From Amycolatopsis solani (lineage in GTDB: Bacteria > Actinomycetota > Actinomycetes > Mycobacteriales > Pseudonocardiaceae): DNA of 64,000 nt. The DNA is taken from assembly GCF_033441515.1 (NCBI RefSeq), contig NZ_JAWQJT010000002.1:2604001-2668000 (forward strand), in the 5' to 3' direction. Position numbers and translations under genes: made by a program. The notes below the pieces were generated by a model. It was not told the origin of the DNA. It ran no database searches and saw only the letters and a program-made list of their open reading frames with translations. Positions 35,238 to 43,507 of the stretch are shown here, piece after piece (positions within the stretch are counted from its first letter, which is position 1; the number at the start of each line of letters is the position of its first letter).

Positions 35238-36365
35238 ATGCGGCTGACCCCGCGCGGCGTCGCCGTCCTCGTGGTGTCCGTGGTGCTGGTCGCCGCGGCC
35301 GAGTGGGCGGGGTACCCGCTGTTGCGCGTGCTCGGCGCGATCGGCCTCGGCGCCCTGCCGGCCGCCGTCGCCGTGACCGCCCGCGCCCCGCGCGTGGCGG
35401 TGTCCCGGGTCGTCTACCCGGACCGCGTCGAGCGAGGCCGCCCGGCCCTGGCGAAGCTGCGGGTCCGCAATGTCGCCGGCCGGCCGCAGCCCGGCCTGTC
35501 CGCGTGGGACCACGCCGGCGGGAAGACCCGGACGGTCCAGGTGCGGGCACTGTCCGAGGGGGCGGAAGCGACGTACCGGTACGAGCTTCCGACCGGGACC
35601 CGCGGGCCGATGACCGTCGGGCCGCTGACGCTGCAGCGTGGCGATCCCTTCGGCCTCGCCCGCAACCGGCATCCGGCGGGCGGGACCGTCACGTTGTGGG
35701 TGCACCCGCGCACGTACCCGGCGCGCGCCCTGATCGGCGGCTTCCCCCGGCACCACCACGACGGCGCCACCACCGACGACTCGTTGCGGGGCTCGCTCGA
35801 CCTGCGCGACGTCCGCGAGTACCAGCCCGGTGACGAAATCCGGCACCTGCACTGGAAAGCGACCGCCCGGACCGGCCGGCTGATGGTCCGCGACTACGCC
35901 GACCCGGAGCAGCCGCGCTTCACCCTGCTGCTCGACACCCGCGGCGACGTGCTGCCGCCGGCCGGTTTCGAGGAGGCCGTCGATCTCGCGGCCTCGCTGC
36001 TCGCCGCGTCCGCCACCGCCGGGCACCACAGCAGGTTGGTCACTTCGGGCGGCGTCGACCTCGCGACCGCCGGCGGCCCGCTCGCGGTCCGGCAGCTGCT
36101 CGACGAGCTGTGCCGGGTACGCCAGGACTCCGGTGCCGGGCAGGCGCTGGTGCCGGCGGCTTTGTCTGCCGCCGCGCACCAGGGCGGCTGCCTGACGGTC
36201 GTGACGTCGGGAGCGGGAAGTCTCGCTGGGCTGCGCGCGCGATATTCGGCTTTGTTCGTCCTGAACCTGGCTTCCGGCGGCGTCCCGCCGGTGATCCCGG
36301 GCGCACGCGTGCTCAGCGCCGACAGCGCGGCGAACGCCGTGCGCCGGTGGAACGAGGTGGTGTGA
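35238..36365 (+). CDS. DUF58 protein with vWA-like fold
   Basis: 375 residues. Two N-terminal membrane helices precede a beta-rich region and the DUF58 signature YQPGDEIRHLHWKATA near residue 195, followed by FTLLLDTRGD where a vWA MIDAS site would begin. It is always paired with MoxR ATPases and TgpA-like proteins. The stop overlaps the next start (TGATG). The exact cellular role of this module is not settled; wall or envelope stress functions are proposed for relatives. Confidence 0.88.
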   Translation: MRLTPRGVAVLVVSVVLVAAAEWAGYPLLRVLGAIGLGALPAAVAVTARAPRVAVSRVVYPDRVERGRPALAKLRVRNVAGRPQPGLSAWDHAGGKTRTVQVRALSEGAEATYRYELPTGTRGPMTVGPLTLQRGDPFGLARNRHPAGGTVTLWVHPRTYPARALIGGFPRHHHDGATTDDSLRGSLDLRDVREYQPGDEIRHLHWKATARTGRLMVRDYADPEQPRFTLLLDTRGDVLPPAGFEEAVDLAASLLAASATAGHHSRLVTSGGVDLATAGGPLAVRQLLDELCRVRQDSGAGQALVPAALSAAAHQGGCLTVVTSGAGSLAGLRARYSALFVLNLASGGVPPVIPGARVLSADSAANAVRRWNEVV

Positions 36366-38563
36366 TGCCCGGCCGGTCGAGCGCGTTGTGCGTGCTGCTC
36401 GCCGCCGTCGCGGGCCTGTTCTTCGCGCCGATGTTCGGGCTGACGGCGTTGCTCGCCCCGATCCTGGTCCCCGCGGTGGTGCTGGCCGGCGTCGATCGCC
36501 TGTGCGCGCGTACCGAGGTGCTCGCCGCGTGGCGCCCCCTGCTGCTCCTCGTGGCGGGACTGGCCGCCGTCGTCGAGACCGTGCTCTACCCGACGACGGC
36601 GGCCGGGCTGCCGACCGGCGAGACGTTCGCGGCGCTGGCGTCCGGGATCACCGAGTCGTGGCAGCGGACCCTGCAGTCGACCTGGCCGGCGCGGCCGTCG
36701 CCGGACCAGCTGCTGTTCGTCCCGTTGCTGACCCTGACGGCCGGGGTGCTCGGCATCGAACTGGTGCGGCGTTCCCGGAAGCCGGTGGTGGCGCTGATCC
36801 CGAGTCTCGCGGTGGTCGTCGTGAGCCAGCTCTACGGTGCGCTCGCGGGACTCGCGGCCGTGGCCGCCGGGCTGGGTTACGCGGCTGTCGCGGGTGCGTT
36901 GTTCGCCGTGAACCCTTCGGGCGGGGAAAAGGCGGCGAGCCGGGGAGTGCCGTCGTTCGCGTCGGCCGTGCCGGTGGTGCTGCTCGGTCTCGCCGCGGCG
37001 GTTGCGGCGGGATTGCTGCTCCCCGGTCCGGGCCGGGCGTATTCGCTGAAGCAGGACCAGCCGGCGCAGGTGAGCGGGCGCGTGGCCGGGCCGTTGGACG
37101 ACATCGCCAACCGGCTCGAGCACCCCGGCGTTCCGATGTTTTCCGTCCGCGGCGACGCGCGTCCCGACCGGTGGCCGGTGGTCGTGCTCGACACCTTCGA
37201 CGGAGTCAACTGGACGCCGGGCGGCCACTACCGGCGGCTCGGTGCGGAGTTGCCGCCGAGCGCGTCGGTGAGCGTGCCTTCGCGGCAGCGGACGGCGACG
37301 ATCCGGCTCGACGGTCTCGGCGGGCCGTGGCTGCCCAGCCAGACCTGGCCCGCCGCCGTCAGCGGAGCCGACCCGCTGGTCGAGGAGTCGCAGGGCTCGC
37401 TGTGGCTGCCGCGCCCCACGGGCGAGTACCGGCTGAGCTGGTGGGAACCGCAGGTCCCGGCCGCGGACCTCGCGTCCGCCGCGATCGACCAGCGGGCGCC
37501 GGGCGGGCTCGGCGCGATCGGCGAGGTACCCGCGGACGTCGAGGCGGTGGCGCGTACCGCCGTCGGCGGCTTGAGCCCGAGCTTCCGGGCGGCGCTGGCG
37601 CTCGAGCGGTTCCTCCGCGAGGGCTACCGCACGGCCGCGGGGCCCGGCCTGCCGAGCGGCCACGCCTGGCCACAGCTGCGGAAGTTCCTGTTCGAGACCC
37701 GGCGTGGGACCAGTGAGCAGTTCGCGGCCGCGTACGTCGCGCTCGCCCGGATCGTCGGCATCCCGGCCCGCCTGGTCGTCGGCTTCCGCAGCCCGGCCAC
37801 CCCGGACGCCGGCGGCGGCTACACCGTCCGCAACGGTGACGTCATGGCCTGGCCCGAGGTGGCGGTCGCCGGCGCCGGCTGGGTGCCGCTGGATCCGGCC
37901 GGGGCCACTCGGCTCGGCGGCCCGGCCGGTCTCTCCGGCGCCACCGCCCAGGCACGTGCCCAGCTGCCGCCGGCGACGCAGTTGCACGACGCACCGGTCG
38001 CGCCGGTCAAGGGCACCGGCGGCGCGGGTGCCGCGGATCGCTCGTTCCCGGTGCTCTGGCTCCTCGCCGGGCTTGCGGCGCTGGTGCCGGCCGGGCTCAT
38101 GGGGGTTCCGCTGGCCAAGTTCGTCCGGTCACGGCGGCGACGGCGCCGGGCGGGTGTGGGCGCGGTGCTCGGCGCGTGGCTCGAGGTCCGAGACCACCTC
38201 CGTGACCACGGTGTCCCGTGGACGGCCGGGATGACGGCTCGCGACCTGGCCGCGGCCGCCCACGGTGTCGGTTATCCGTCCATAGCGGACGGAATACGCG
38301 CGCTGGGCGTCACCGTGGACCAAGTCCTGTGGTCGGGCGCCGCTCCCGGCCCGCAAGCGGGTCACCAGGCCTGGGCCGCGGTCGCGACGGTCCGGCGCGG
38401 CCTGGCCGGTCGCGGACTGCGCCGCCTGCGCGCGGCCCTCGACCCCCGCACGCTCCTGACCGGGGTTCAGGCCCGCTCCAGGACCATGCGGTGTGCCCCG
38501 GCGAGCTCGGCACCCGGCTCGATGCCGAGGTCACGCACGATCGCCGAGCGCGCGCGGCGGTAG
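36365..38563 (+). CDS. TgpA-like membrane protein with degenerate transglutaminase domain
   Basis: 732 residues. Five or six membrane helices cover about residues 1-220, then an extracytoplasmic transglutaminase-like domain near 440-520, another helix near 565-585 and a cytoplasmic DUF4129-like tail. At the usual catalytic Cys the sequence is GTSEQFAAAYVALAR (Ser450), and the catalytic His position reads DVMAWPEV (Met494), so only the LDP Asp remains. The enzyme is predicted inactive. The gene overlaps moxR operon partner DUF58 by one base and runs 97 bases into the convergent SARP gene. Confidence 0.82.
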   Translation: MPGRSSALCVLLAAVAGLFFAPMFGLTALLAPILVPAVVLAGVDRLCARTEVLAAWRPLLLLVAGLAAVVETVLYPTTAAGLPTGETFAALASGITESWQRTLQSTWPARPSPDQLLFVPLLTLTAGVLGIELVRRSRKPVVALIPSLAVVVVSQLYGALAGLAAVAAGLGYAAVAGALFAVNPSGGEKAASRGVPSFASAVPVVLLGLAAAVAAGLLLPGPGRAYSLKQDQPAQVSGRVAGPLDDIANRLEHPGVPMFSVRGDARPDRWPVVVLDTFDGVNWTPGGHYRRLGAELPPSASVSVPSRQRTATIRLDGLGGPWLPSQTWPAAVSGADPLVEESQGSLWLPRPTGEYRLSWWEPQVPAADLASAAIDQRAPGGLGAIGEVPADVEAVARTAVGGLSPSFRAALALERFLREGYRTAAGPGLPSGHAWPQLRKFLFETRRGTSEQFAAAYVALARIVGIPARLVVGFRSPATPDAGGGYTVRNGDVMAWPEVAVAGAGWVPLDPAGATRLGGPAGLSGATAQARAQLPPATQLHDAPVAPVKGTGGAGAADRSFPVLWLLAGLAALVPAGLMGVPLAKFVRSRRRRRRAGVGAVLGAWLEVRDHLRDHGVPWTAGMTARDLAAAAHGVGYPSIADGIRALGVTVDQVLWSGAAPGPQAGHQAWAAVATVRRGLAGRGLRRLRAALDPRTLLTGVQARSRTMRCAPASSAPGSMPRSRTIAERARR

Positions 38564-39195
38564 GTGGCGAGCGCGGCGCCGCGTCGTCCGGTCTCGTGCA
38601 GCACCGTCACCAGCCGCGCCCAGACGTTCTCGCGCAGCGGGTCATCGCAGGTCATGGCGCTGAGCAGCCCGATGGCGTCGGCGGACCGGCCGAGCGCGCG
38701 GTAGGACTCGGCCAGCAGTTCCCGCAGCTCCCAGCGCACTTCGTCGAGCCGCGCGGTCTCCGGCGCCCGGACTTCCCCGGCCAGATCCTGGAACGGCGTG
38801 CCACGCCAGAGGGCGAGCGTCTCGGTGAGCAGCTTGACGGCGCGCCCGGGCTCGTCGTGAGCGAGGGCGATCCGCGCGTCGACGGTGCTCTCGGCGACGT
38901 GGTCGGCATCGACCTCGGCGAGGCCGGTGCGAATCCGGTACGCGCCCGCGTGGCTGTCGATGCGGGCTTCGGGCAGCGCGTGGCGCATGCCGCAGACGTA
39001 GGACTTCACATTGCCCGACGCCGACGCCGGCACGGTCCGGTCGTGCCACAGCACGTCGATCAGGCGGTCCATGCTGACCCAGGTGTTGCGGTGCAGCAGC
39101 AGCGTGGCCAGCAACTTCGTCGGCTTACCCGGCTTGATCCGGAGCAGGGCGCCGTTCGAGCGAACCTCGATCGGGCCGAGAACGTGGAAGTGCAT
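38467..39195 (-). CDS. SARP/BTAD-type transcriptional regulator
   Basis: 242 residues from ATG at 39195 with a GAAGG site 9 bases upstream. The N-terminal winged helix (FHVLGPIEVRSNGALLRIKPGK split, then KLLATLLLHRNTWVSMDRLID) and the bacterial transcriptional activator domain (YRIRTGLAEVDADHV ... ARLVTVLHETGRRGAALATY) define the small, single-module SARP type. SARPs often activate secondary metabolism, but no biosynthetic cluster is nearby. It is divergent from the large toxin-like gene, with 147 bases between the starts. Confidence 0.85.
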   Translation of the reverse strand: MHFHVLGPIEVRSNGALLRIKPGKPTKLLATLLLHRNTWVSMDRLIDVLWHDRTVPASASGNVKSYVCGMRHALPEARIDSHAGAYRIRTGLAEVDADHVAESTVDARIALAHDEPGRAVKLLTETLALWRGTPFQDLAGEVRAPETARLDEVRWELRELLAESYRALGRSADAIGLLSAMTCDDPLRENVWARLVTVLHETGRRGAALATYRRARSAIVRDLGIEPGAELAGAHRMVLERA

Positions 39196-39342
39196 TTGCG
39201 ACACCTTCGCTCTATCCGTGGTTCTGTGCCGCTCACCTTGCCGGGTGGTACCTGAGGTTTTGATGACGATGAACCACTGCTGAACCGCCTTGCCCCAGCC
39301 TGTGCCCGGCGGCGGTTCCGCCACGGCAGAGGGGAGTCATCG

Positions 39343-42132
39343 ATGGACGACGAGACCGGGGCACCGGTGGGGAACGCGCTCAAGTACGCGATGTCGGGCG
39401 GATTCCTGGCGGTGGCGTTCGGGATACTGGCCGCGGCGCCGGCGCAAGCGAAGCCGGTGGCCGTGGACGCCGACGGCAAGCAGGCGCCCGCCAAGCCGTC
39501 GACGAACGTGGTGGAGGCCGCGAAGGTGGTGCCCGGCGGCGGATTTCTCAAAATCGCGGATTCGGCCACCAAGTACGTGGAGTCCGCGAAGTCGAAACCG
39601 GATCACGCGGACGAAGAGAAACCGCAGCGCGACAAGGAGCGAGCTGACGAGACCGGCTCGCACGACGAGTCTCCGCGCCGGGAAGAACCTGACCGGCCGG
39701 CGAAGCCTGATGACGGCGGTGTCGGAGCCACGCTCCAGCCACTCCTGCAAGCCACCCCCGGCCCGGAGGCCGAGCAGGATCCCCTGCTGACGATGCCGCA
39801 GCCGAAGGCCGATCGGTCCGGAGCGGCGCACGACGTGGCCGCACACAACGCCGCCGCGACCAGGAGCAAGGCCTACGAGTACGCGGCGCACCGCAACGAG
39901 GGAGTCACCGGGTCGCTGACCGCGTGGGAGACCACCAGCCGGTTCGCCGACGAATACAACGCGGAAGCGACCGGGTGGGAGCGGGTTCGTGATGCCGGCG
40001 TCGAACCCTCCTCGGCGCCACCGAAGGTGAACTACACGATGCCGGTCCATTCCCAGACGCCGGTAGCGGTCTCGGTGCCTGCCACCGTCGAGGTGAGCAA
40101 GTGGGAAAACGTGCCAGGGGAACCCGGCGGCGTCCCGGTCGGTGTCGACAGCACCGGCCGGCGGGTGGCGCTGTCGAAAGAGCGGCTGTCGCCGGAGCTG
40201 CGGACTTTGCTGGAGCAGGGCGGTACCTCGACCTGGTCGCCCACCGAGGACGGGCGGATCCTCACCGTGTTCGCCCCCGAGACCCAGCTCGATCGGAACC
40301 TCCGGGACTCGAAGCACCAGTGGAGCGAAGCGGGCAGCAGCCCGCTGGACGCGGTGCAAGCGGCGGCCGGGACGGCAGCGTTGATTTCGGACGTGGCTTC
40401 TTTCGGGGCCGGCAACGCCTACGGCACGGGTAAGGACTGCCTCGGCTCGGGGGAGAACTGCGGCGAATTCGCCGCGGAGGGAGGGGCTGCCGCGCTCACC
40501 TTCGTGCCGGGTGGACGGTTGCCGGTGGCCGTGAAAGGTGTGGTGGAGGCGGCCGGCGCAGCCGCGAAGGGCGGCAGAGCGCTCGGGGAGGTCGCCGATG
40601 CCACCAACCTGATCAGCCGGGCCAACGCGGCCCGGCAAGGCGTCGCCTGGGTGGCGGAAGGCACGAGGGTGCCGGCGGCAGCAGGCGCCCGCGCGGTGCC
40701 GGGCCCGGGGATCACGTCGGCGCCGTCGGCGTTCGCGGGTGTCGAGGAAGTGACGTCGACCGCGGCGAAGGGCGTCCCCGCAGGTGGCGCCGACGTGCTG
40801 CCCCCGGCCGTAGCGGGCCGGTCTCTGCGCGGCGGGGTGACCGGGAGCAACGGCCCGGCATACGGAAAGGCGGCTCCGCTGGTGGCCGGTGTCGCCGGCA
40901 CCGGCGTGATCGCCGAGGCGATGGGGGATGGCCGGGGTGACGCGGAACCGTCGCCGAAGCCCGGGGATGCGCCGCCGTCCGCGGGCACGGTTGAGCCGCG
41001 GATACCCCCGCTTCCAGACCGGTACCCCGCACCGAGCCGGCGCGAACCGATTCCGGGTGCCGGGCGCGTGCTGGATCCGCGGCTGGCACCGTGGGCCGTG
41101 CCGAGCGGGCCGAGGGGCCCGGGAGACCCGGTCCCGGACAATTGGGCTCGTGCCGACCCGCGGTTCACGCCGCTGGCCGTGCCGACCGAACCGGTCGCCC
41201 CGGGAAGCCCGGTCCCCGGCGACTGGGACCTGCCCGATCCGCGCCTCACCCCGTGGGGCGTGCCAACCGAACCGGCCTCGCCGGGCTTGCCCGCTGCGGT
41301 GGTGCCATCGGAATCGACGGACCTTGCGACCGAGGAAGCGATCACACGGCCGGCACCGATGCCATTGCCCGCTCTCCTCGGGCCTTCGATCACAGACATC
41401 CCCCGAGCCCGGTTCGCTTCACCGGTCTGGTCCGCCGGCGCTGGACTGCCCGACGTCGAGGCCTATCTCGACGAGAACCAGGCCCAGAACACCCGCAAAC
41501 ACCGAAACCGCGATCGGGCGGCAGAAGCGGTTCCCGTCCTTTGGCGGATCCTGCCGGAACTCCAGAAACGTGTGGACGACACGGAGGTCGAGTACGCAAA
41601 CGGACCCGGCTTCACCGTGGGGCAGCTCGCGAACCAAGCCAGGATCCTGGCGGAGGCCGAAGCCTTGATCCCCCCGCGCCAAGCGGAAGCTGCCAAGGTC
41701 AAGGCCGGGACTGGCGACCCGGAAAGGCTGAAGCGGTTGCAAGAAGAGGAACATCGTCTTTACGAGAAGCTGTGGGGCATCCGCATGGCCAATGCGGGAA
41801 CGCAGAAGCACGCGATCTTCGAGGAGTCGGTGATGCGGGACGCGACGGAAATCCTCGGTGAATACGCTGACGAATACCGCTTTCGCGTTGAAGTTCCCTT
41901 CACCATCAACGGCGAGGCAGTGCCCGGCGGTTCAGTGGGCCAGGAGGCCCGCAAGACCATCCCGGATCTCGTACTGGAGCGGCGCGCCCCCGACGGGACG
42001 TGGTACCGCGTCCAGGACTTCGACCTGAAGACCGGCAAGAAGGGAATCGCCCCGGGCTGGGCCTTCCGCGAGGAGCGCAACGCTCGCAGCCTGTTCAAGG
42101 TCATCACCCTCCGGCCCAGCCGGCAGCCGTAG
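39343..42132 (+). CDS. Large secreted toxin-like protein with C-terminal PD-(D/E)xK-like domain
   Basis: 929 residues. A hydrophobic signal (ALKYAMSGGFLAVAFGILAA, then APAQA) is followed by a charged, disordered region, a hydrophobic pretoxin-like segment (SDVASFGAGNAYGTGKDCLG near residue 350), and a Pro-rich spacer with 27-residue repeats (578-655). A helical coiled region and a terminal domain follow. The end has IPDLVLERRAPDG (Asp875) and DFDLKTGK (Asp894, Lys896), an arrangement expected for PD-(D/E)xK nucleases. The layout is that of a polymorphic toxin. No immunity gene follows before the tRNA. The nuclease call is inference. Confidence 0.65.
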   Translation: MDDETGAPVGNALKYAMSGGFLAVAFGILAAAPAQAKPVAVDADGKQAPAKPSTNVVEAAKVVPGGGFLKIADSATKYVESAKSKPDHADEEKPQRDKERADETGSHDESPRREEPDRPAKPDDGGVGATLQPLLQATPGPEAEQDPLLTMPQPKADRSGAAHDVAAHNAAATRSKAYEYAAHRNEGVTGSLTAWETTSRFADEYNAEATGWERVRDAGVEPSSAPPKVNYTMPVHSQTPVAVSVPATVEVSKWENVPGEPGGVPVGVDSTGRRVALSKERLSPELRTLLEQGGTSTWSPTEDGRILTVFAPETQLDRNLRDSKHQWSEAGSSPLDAVQAAAGTAALISDVASFGAGNAYGTGKDCLGSGENCGEFAAEGGAAALTFVPGGRLPVAVKGVVEAAGAAAKGGRALGEVADATNLISRANAARQGVAWVAEGTRVPAAAGARAVPGPGITSAPSAFAGVEEVTSTAAKGVPAGGADVLPPAVAGRSLRGGVTGSNGPAYGKAAPLVAGVAGTGVIAEAMGDGRGDAEPSPKPGDAPPSAGTVEPRIPPLPDRYPAPSRREPIPGAGRVLDPRLAPWAVPSGPRGPGDPVPDNWARADPRFTPLAVPTEPVAPGSPVPGDWDLPDPRLTPWGVPTEPASPGLPAAVVPSESTDLATEEAITRPAPMPLPALLGPSITDIPRARFASPVWSAGAGLPDVEAYLDENQAQNTRKHRNRDRAAEAVPVLWRILPELQKRVDDTEVEYANGPGFTVGQLANQARILAEAEALIPPRQAEAAKVKAGTGDPERLKRLQEEEHRLYEKLWGIRMANAGTQKHAIFEESVMRDATEILGEYADEYRFRVEVPFTINGEAVPGGSVGQEARKTIPDLVLERRAPDGTWYRVQDFDLKTGKKGIAPGWAFREERNARSLFKVITLRPSRQP
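41074..41310 (+). repeat. Tandem 81-bp (27-residue) repeats in the toxin-like gene
   Basis: Two full units (41074-41154 and 41155-41235) and a partial third encode DPR-x-x-P-x-x-VP-x-x-P ... G-x-PVP-x-x-W spacers, for example DPRFTPLAVPTEPVAPG and DPRLTPWGVPTEPASPG. They look like a Pro-rich spacer that grew by unequal exchange. Confidence 0.75.
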
Positions 42133-42249
42133 GGCTGGCGCCAGCGTACGGAGGAAGACCGATTCGAACCCGTACGGCGCGACCTGGGCAAACGTGCCCA
42201 CGGAACGGCTGTTCTGGCGGAGAAGGCCGCCTGACCTGGGAAAATCCAG

Positions 42250-42323
42250 TGCCCCCGGTGAGATTCGAACTCACACTGGACGGGTTTTGAATCCGTTGCC
42301 TCTGCCAGTTGGGCTACGGGGGC
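42250..42323 (-). tRNA. tRNA-Leu (CAA) by anticodon, class I variable arm
   Basis: A 74-nt cloverleaf on the minus strand: acceptor GCCCCCG/CGGGGGC, D-arm beginning GCCC with a GG in the loop, anticodon loop TTCAAAA with anticodon CAA (plus strand 42287-42289), 5-nt variable loop, T-arm GTGAG-TTCGAAT-CTCAC, discriminator A. CCA is not encoded. The anticodon reads leucine UUG, but the long variable arm of normal tRNA-Leu is missing, and the anticodon stem has one A-C mismatch next to the loop. Confidence 0.85.
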
Positions 42324-42498
42324 GCGACGCGACAACCCTACGGGATCACCGCCTTGCGGTGACCTTCGGGGGCGGGAGTGTCGCGCCCGCCACTTCGTGG
42401 TGAACGCCATCTCTGGATCTGGATCGTTCCCGGTAGGCTTCAGGTTCGCGGGAAGCCGCGAAAACCGACCGTCCCGCCGAGTCTTCAGGAGGACCCCG

Positions 42499-43113
42499 GT
42501 GACCGATCAGGCTACCGAGGCCAACGGTGCCGCCACCGTGCCGCAGCGACGGGTGCTCGTCGCGGAGGACGAGGCGCTCATCCGGCTGGACCTCGTCGAA
42601 ATGCTGCGCGAAGAGGGCTATGAAGTCGTCGGCGAAGCCGGCGATGGGGAGCAGGCCATCGCGCTGGCCACCGACCTCAAGCCCGATCTCGTGATCCTCG
42701 ACGTCAAGATGCCCAAGCTGGACGGGATCGAAGCCGCCGCGAAGATCACCGGGGATCGGATCGCGCCCGTTGTCATCCTCACCGCTTTCAGCCAGCGTGA
42801 CCTCGTCGAACGCGCGAGGGACGCCGGGACCATGGCTTACCTGGTGAAGCCGTTCGCGAAGCGGGATCTGGTGCCCGCCATCGAACTCGCCGTCAGCCGG
42901 TTCTCCGAGCTGCAGGCGCTCGAGGCCGAGGTCGCCGGGCTCACCGATCGGCTCGAGACGCGCAAGGTCATCGACCGGGCGAAGGGGCTGCTCATGAGCC
43001 GGCAGGGGCTCACCGAGCCCGATGCCTTCCGGTGGATCCAGCGCACCGCCATGGACCGGCGGACCACCATGAAGGCCGTGGCCGAGGCCGTCGTGGAAAG
43101 CATCGGCAGCTGA
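42499..43113 (+). CDS. pdtaR: ANTAR-domain response regulator, PdtaR-like
   Basis: 204 residues from GTG at 42499, 5 bases after AGGAGGA. The receiver domain (VLVAEDEALIRLDL, phospho-Asp68 in VILDVKMPKLDG, Lys in YLVKPF) is followed by an ANTAR RNA-binding domain (VIDRAKGLLMSRQGLTEPDA ... FRWIQRTAMDRRTTM). Such regulators bind nascent mRNA hairpins and prevent termination. A TAGGCT box at 42434-42439 is a possible -10. A strong terminator follows the gene. Confidence 0.93.
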   Translation: MTDQATEANGAATVPQRRVLVAEDEALIRLDLVEMLREEGYEVVGEAGDGEQAIALATDLKPDLVILDVKMPKLDGIEAAAKITGDRIAPVVILTAFSQRDLVERARDAGTMAYLVKPFAKRDLVPAIELAVSRFSELQALEAEVAGLTDRLETRKVIDRAKGLLMSRQGLTEPDAFRWIQRTAMDRRTTMKAVAEAVVESIGS

Positions 43114-43122
43114 ACCAACGGC

Positions 43123-43159
43123 AAAAGGGTGCGTCCGGGAAACCGGGCGCACCCTTTTT
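43123..43159 (+). terminator. Rho-independent terminator after pdtaR
   Basis: AAAAGGGTGCGTCCGG, a GAAA loop, then CCGGGCGCACCCTTTTT form a 15-16 bp stem with a T-run, starting 10 bases after the stop codon. Confidence 0.9.
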
Positions 43160-43507
43160 CGTGACGCTCCGGGTGCCCGAAAGGGCGCTGTTGGTACCTT
43201 TGCGAACCTTCCCGGCGTGGCCGGGCGCGGTGATCGACTCGCGGCTCGTAGACTCTGCACACCTTGAACCGGGCGTCAAGGGGCACTCCGCGGGCTGTTG
43301 AGCACCGAGAGTAACCACCCGCTGGTCGGATTACGACGAGCGGGTGTAAATCATACGTTAATACTCGTGACGACCGTCACGATGTGGCTACAAGAGCTCG
43401 TGTGACTCTGTGCAACGGCTCCCGGGGCGGCTACTTTCAGCGGCCAGTCAGGTCCCACATGGGGACAGCCGTCCTACCGGGCGGTCAGGTGGCATTTGGA
43501 GGAACGA
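43160..43507 (+). promoter_or_regulatory. livK upstream region: promoter and inverted repeats
   Basis: No gene is supported in these 348 bases. TTACGA (43331-43336), 17 bases, TACGTT (43354-43359) is the best promoter. A hairpin-forming repeat CACCCGCT ... AGCGGGTG (43316-43323 and 43339-43346) overlaps its -35, and a perfect inverted repeat CGTGAC-GACC-GTCACG (43366-43381) sits at the expected transcription start, the position of a repressor operator. GGAGG at 43498-43502 is the livK ribosome site. The leader would be about 140 nt. Confidence 0.5.

Noticed and set aside
42158..42185. Possible tRNA T-arm remnant (GGGTTCGAATCGG on the minus strand) as an attachment site
   Set aside because: Only about nine bases match the nearby tRNA, the stem does not pair, and there is no integrase gene.
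41760..42410. 216-codon minus-strand frame covering the tRNA
   Set aside because: It includes the tRNA sequence and the 3' end of the toxin-like gene in antisense, and shows no domain.
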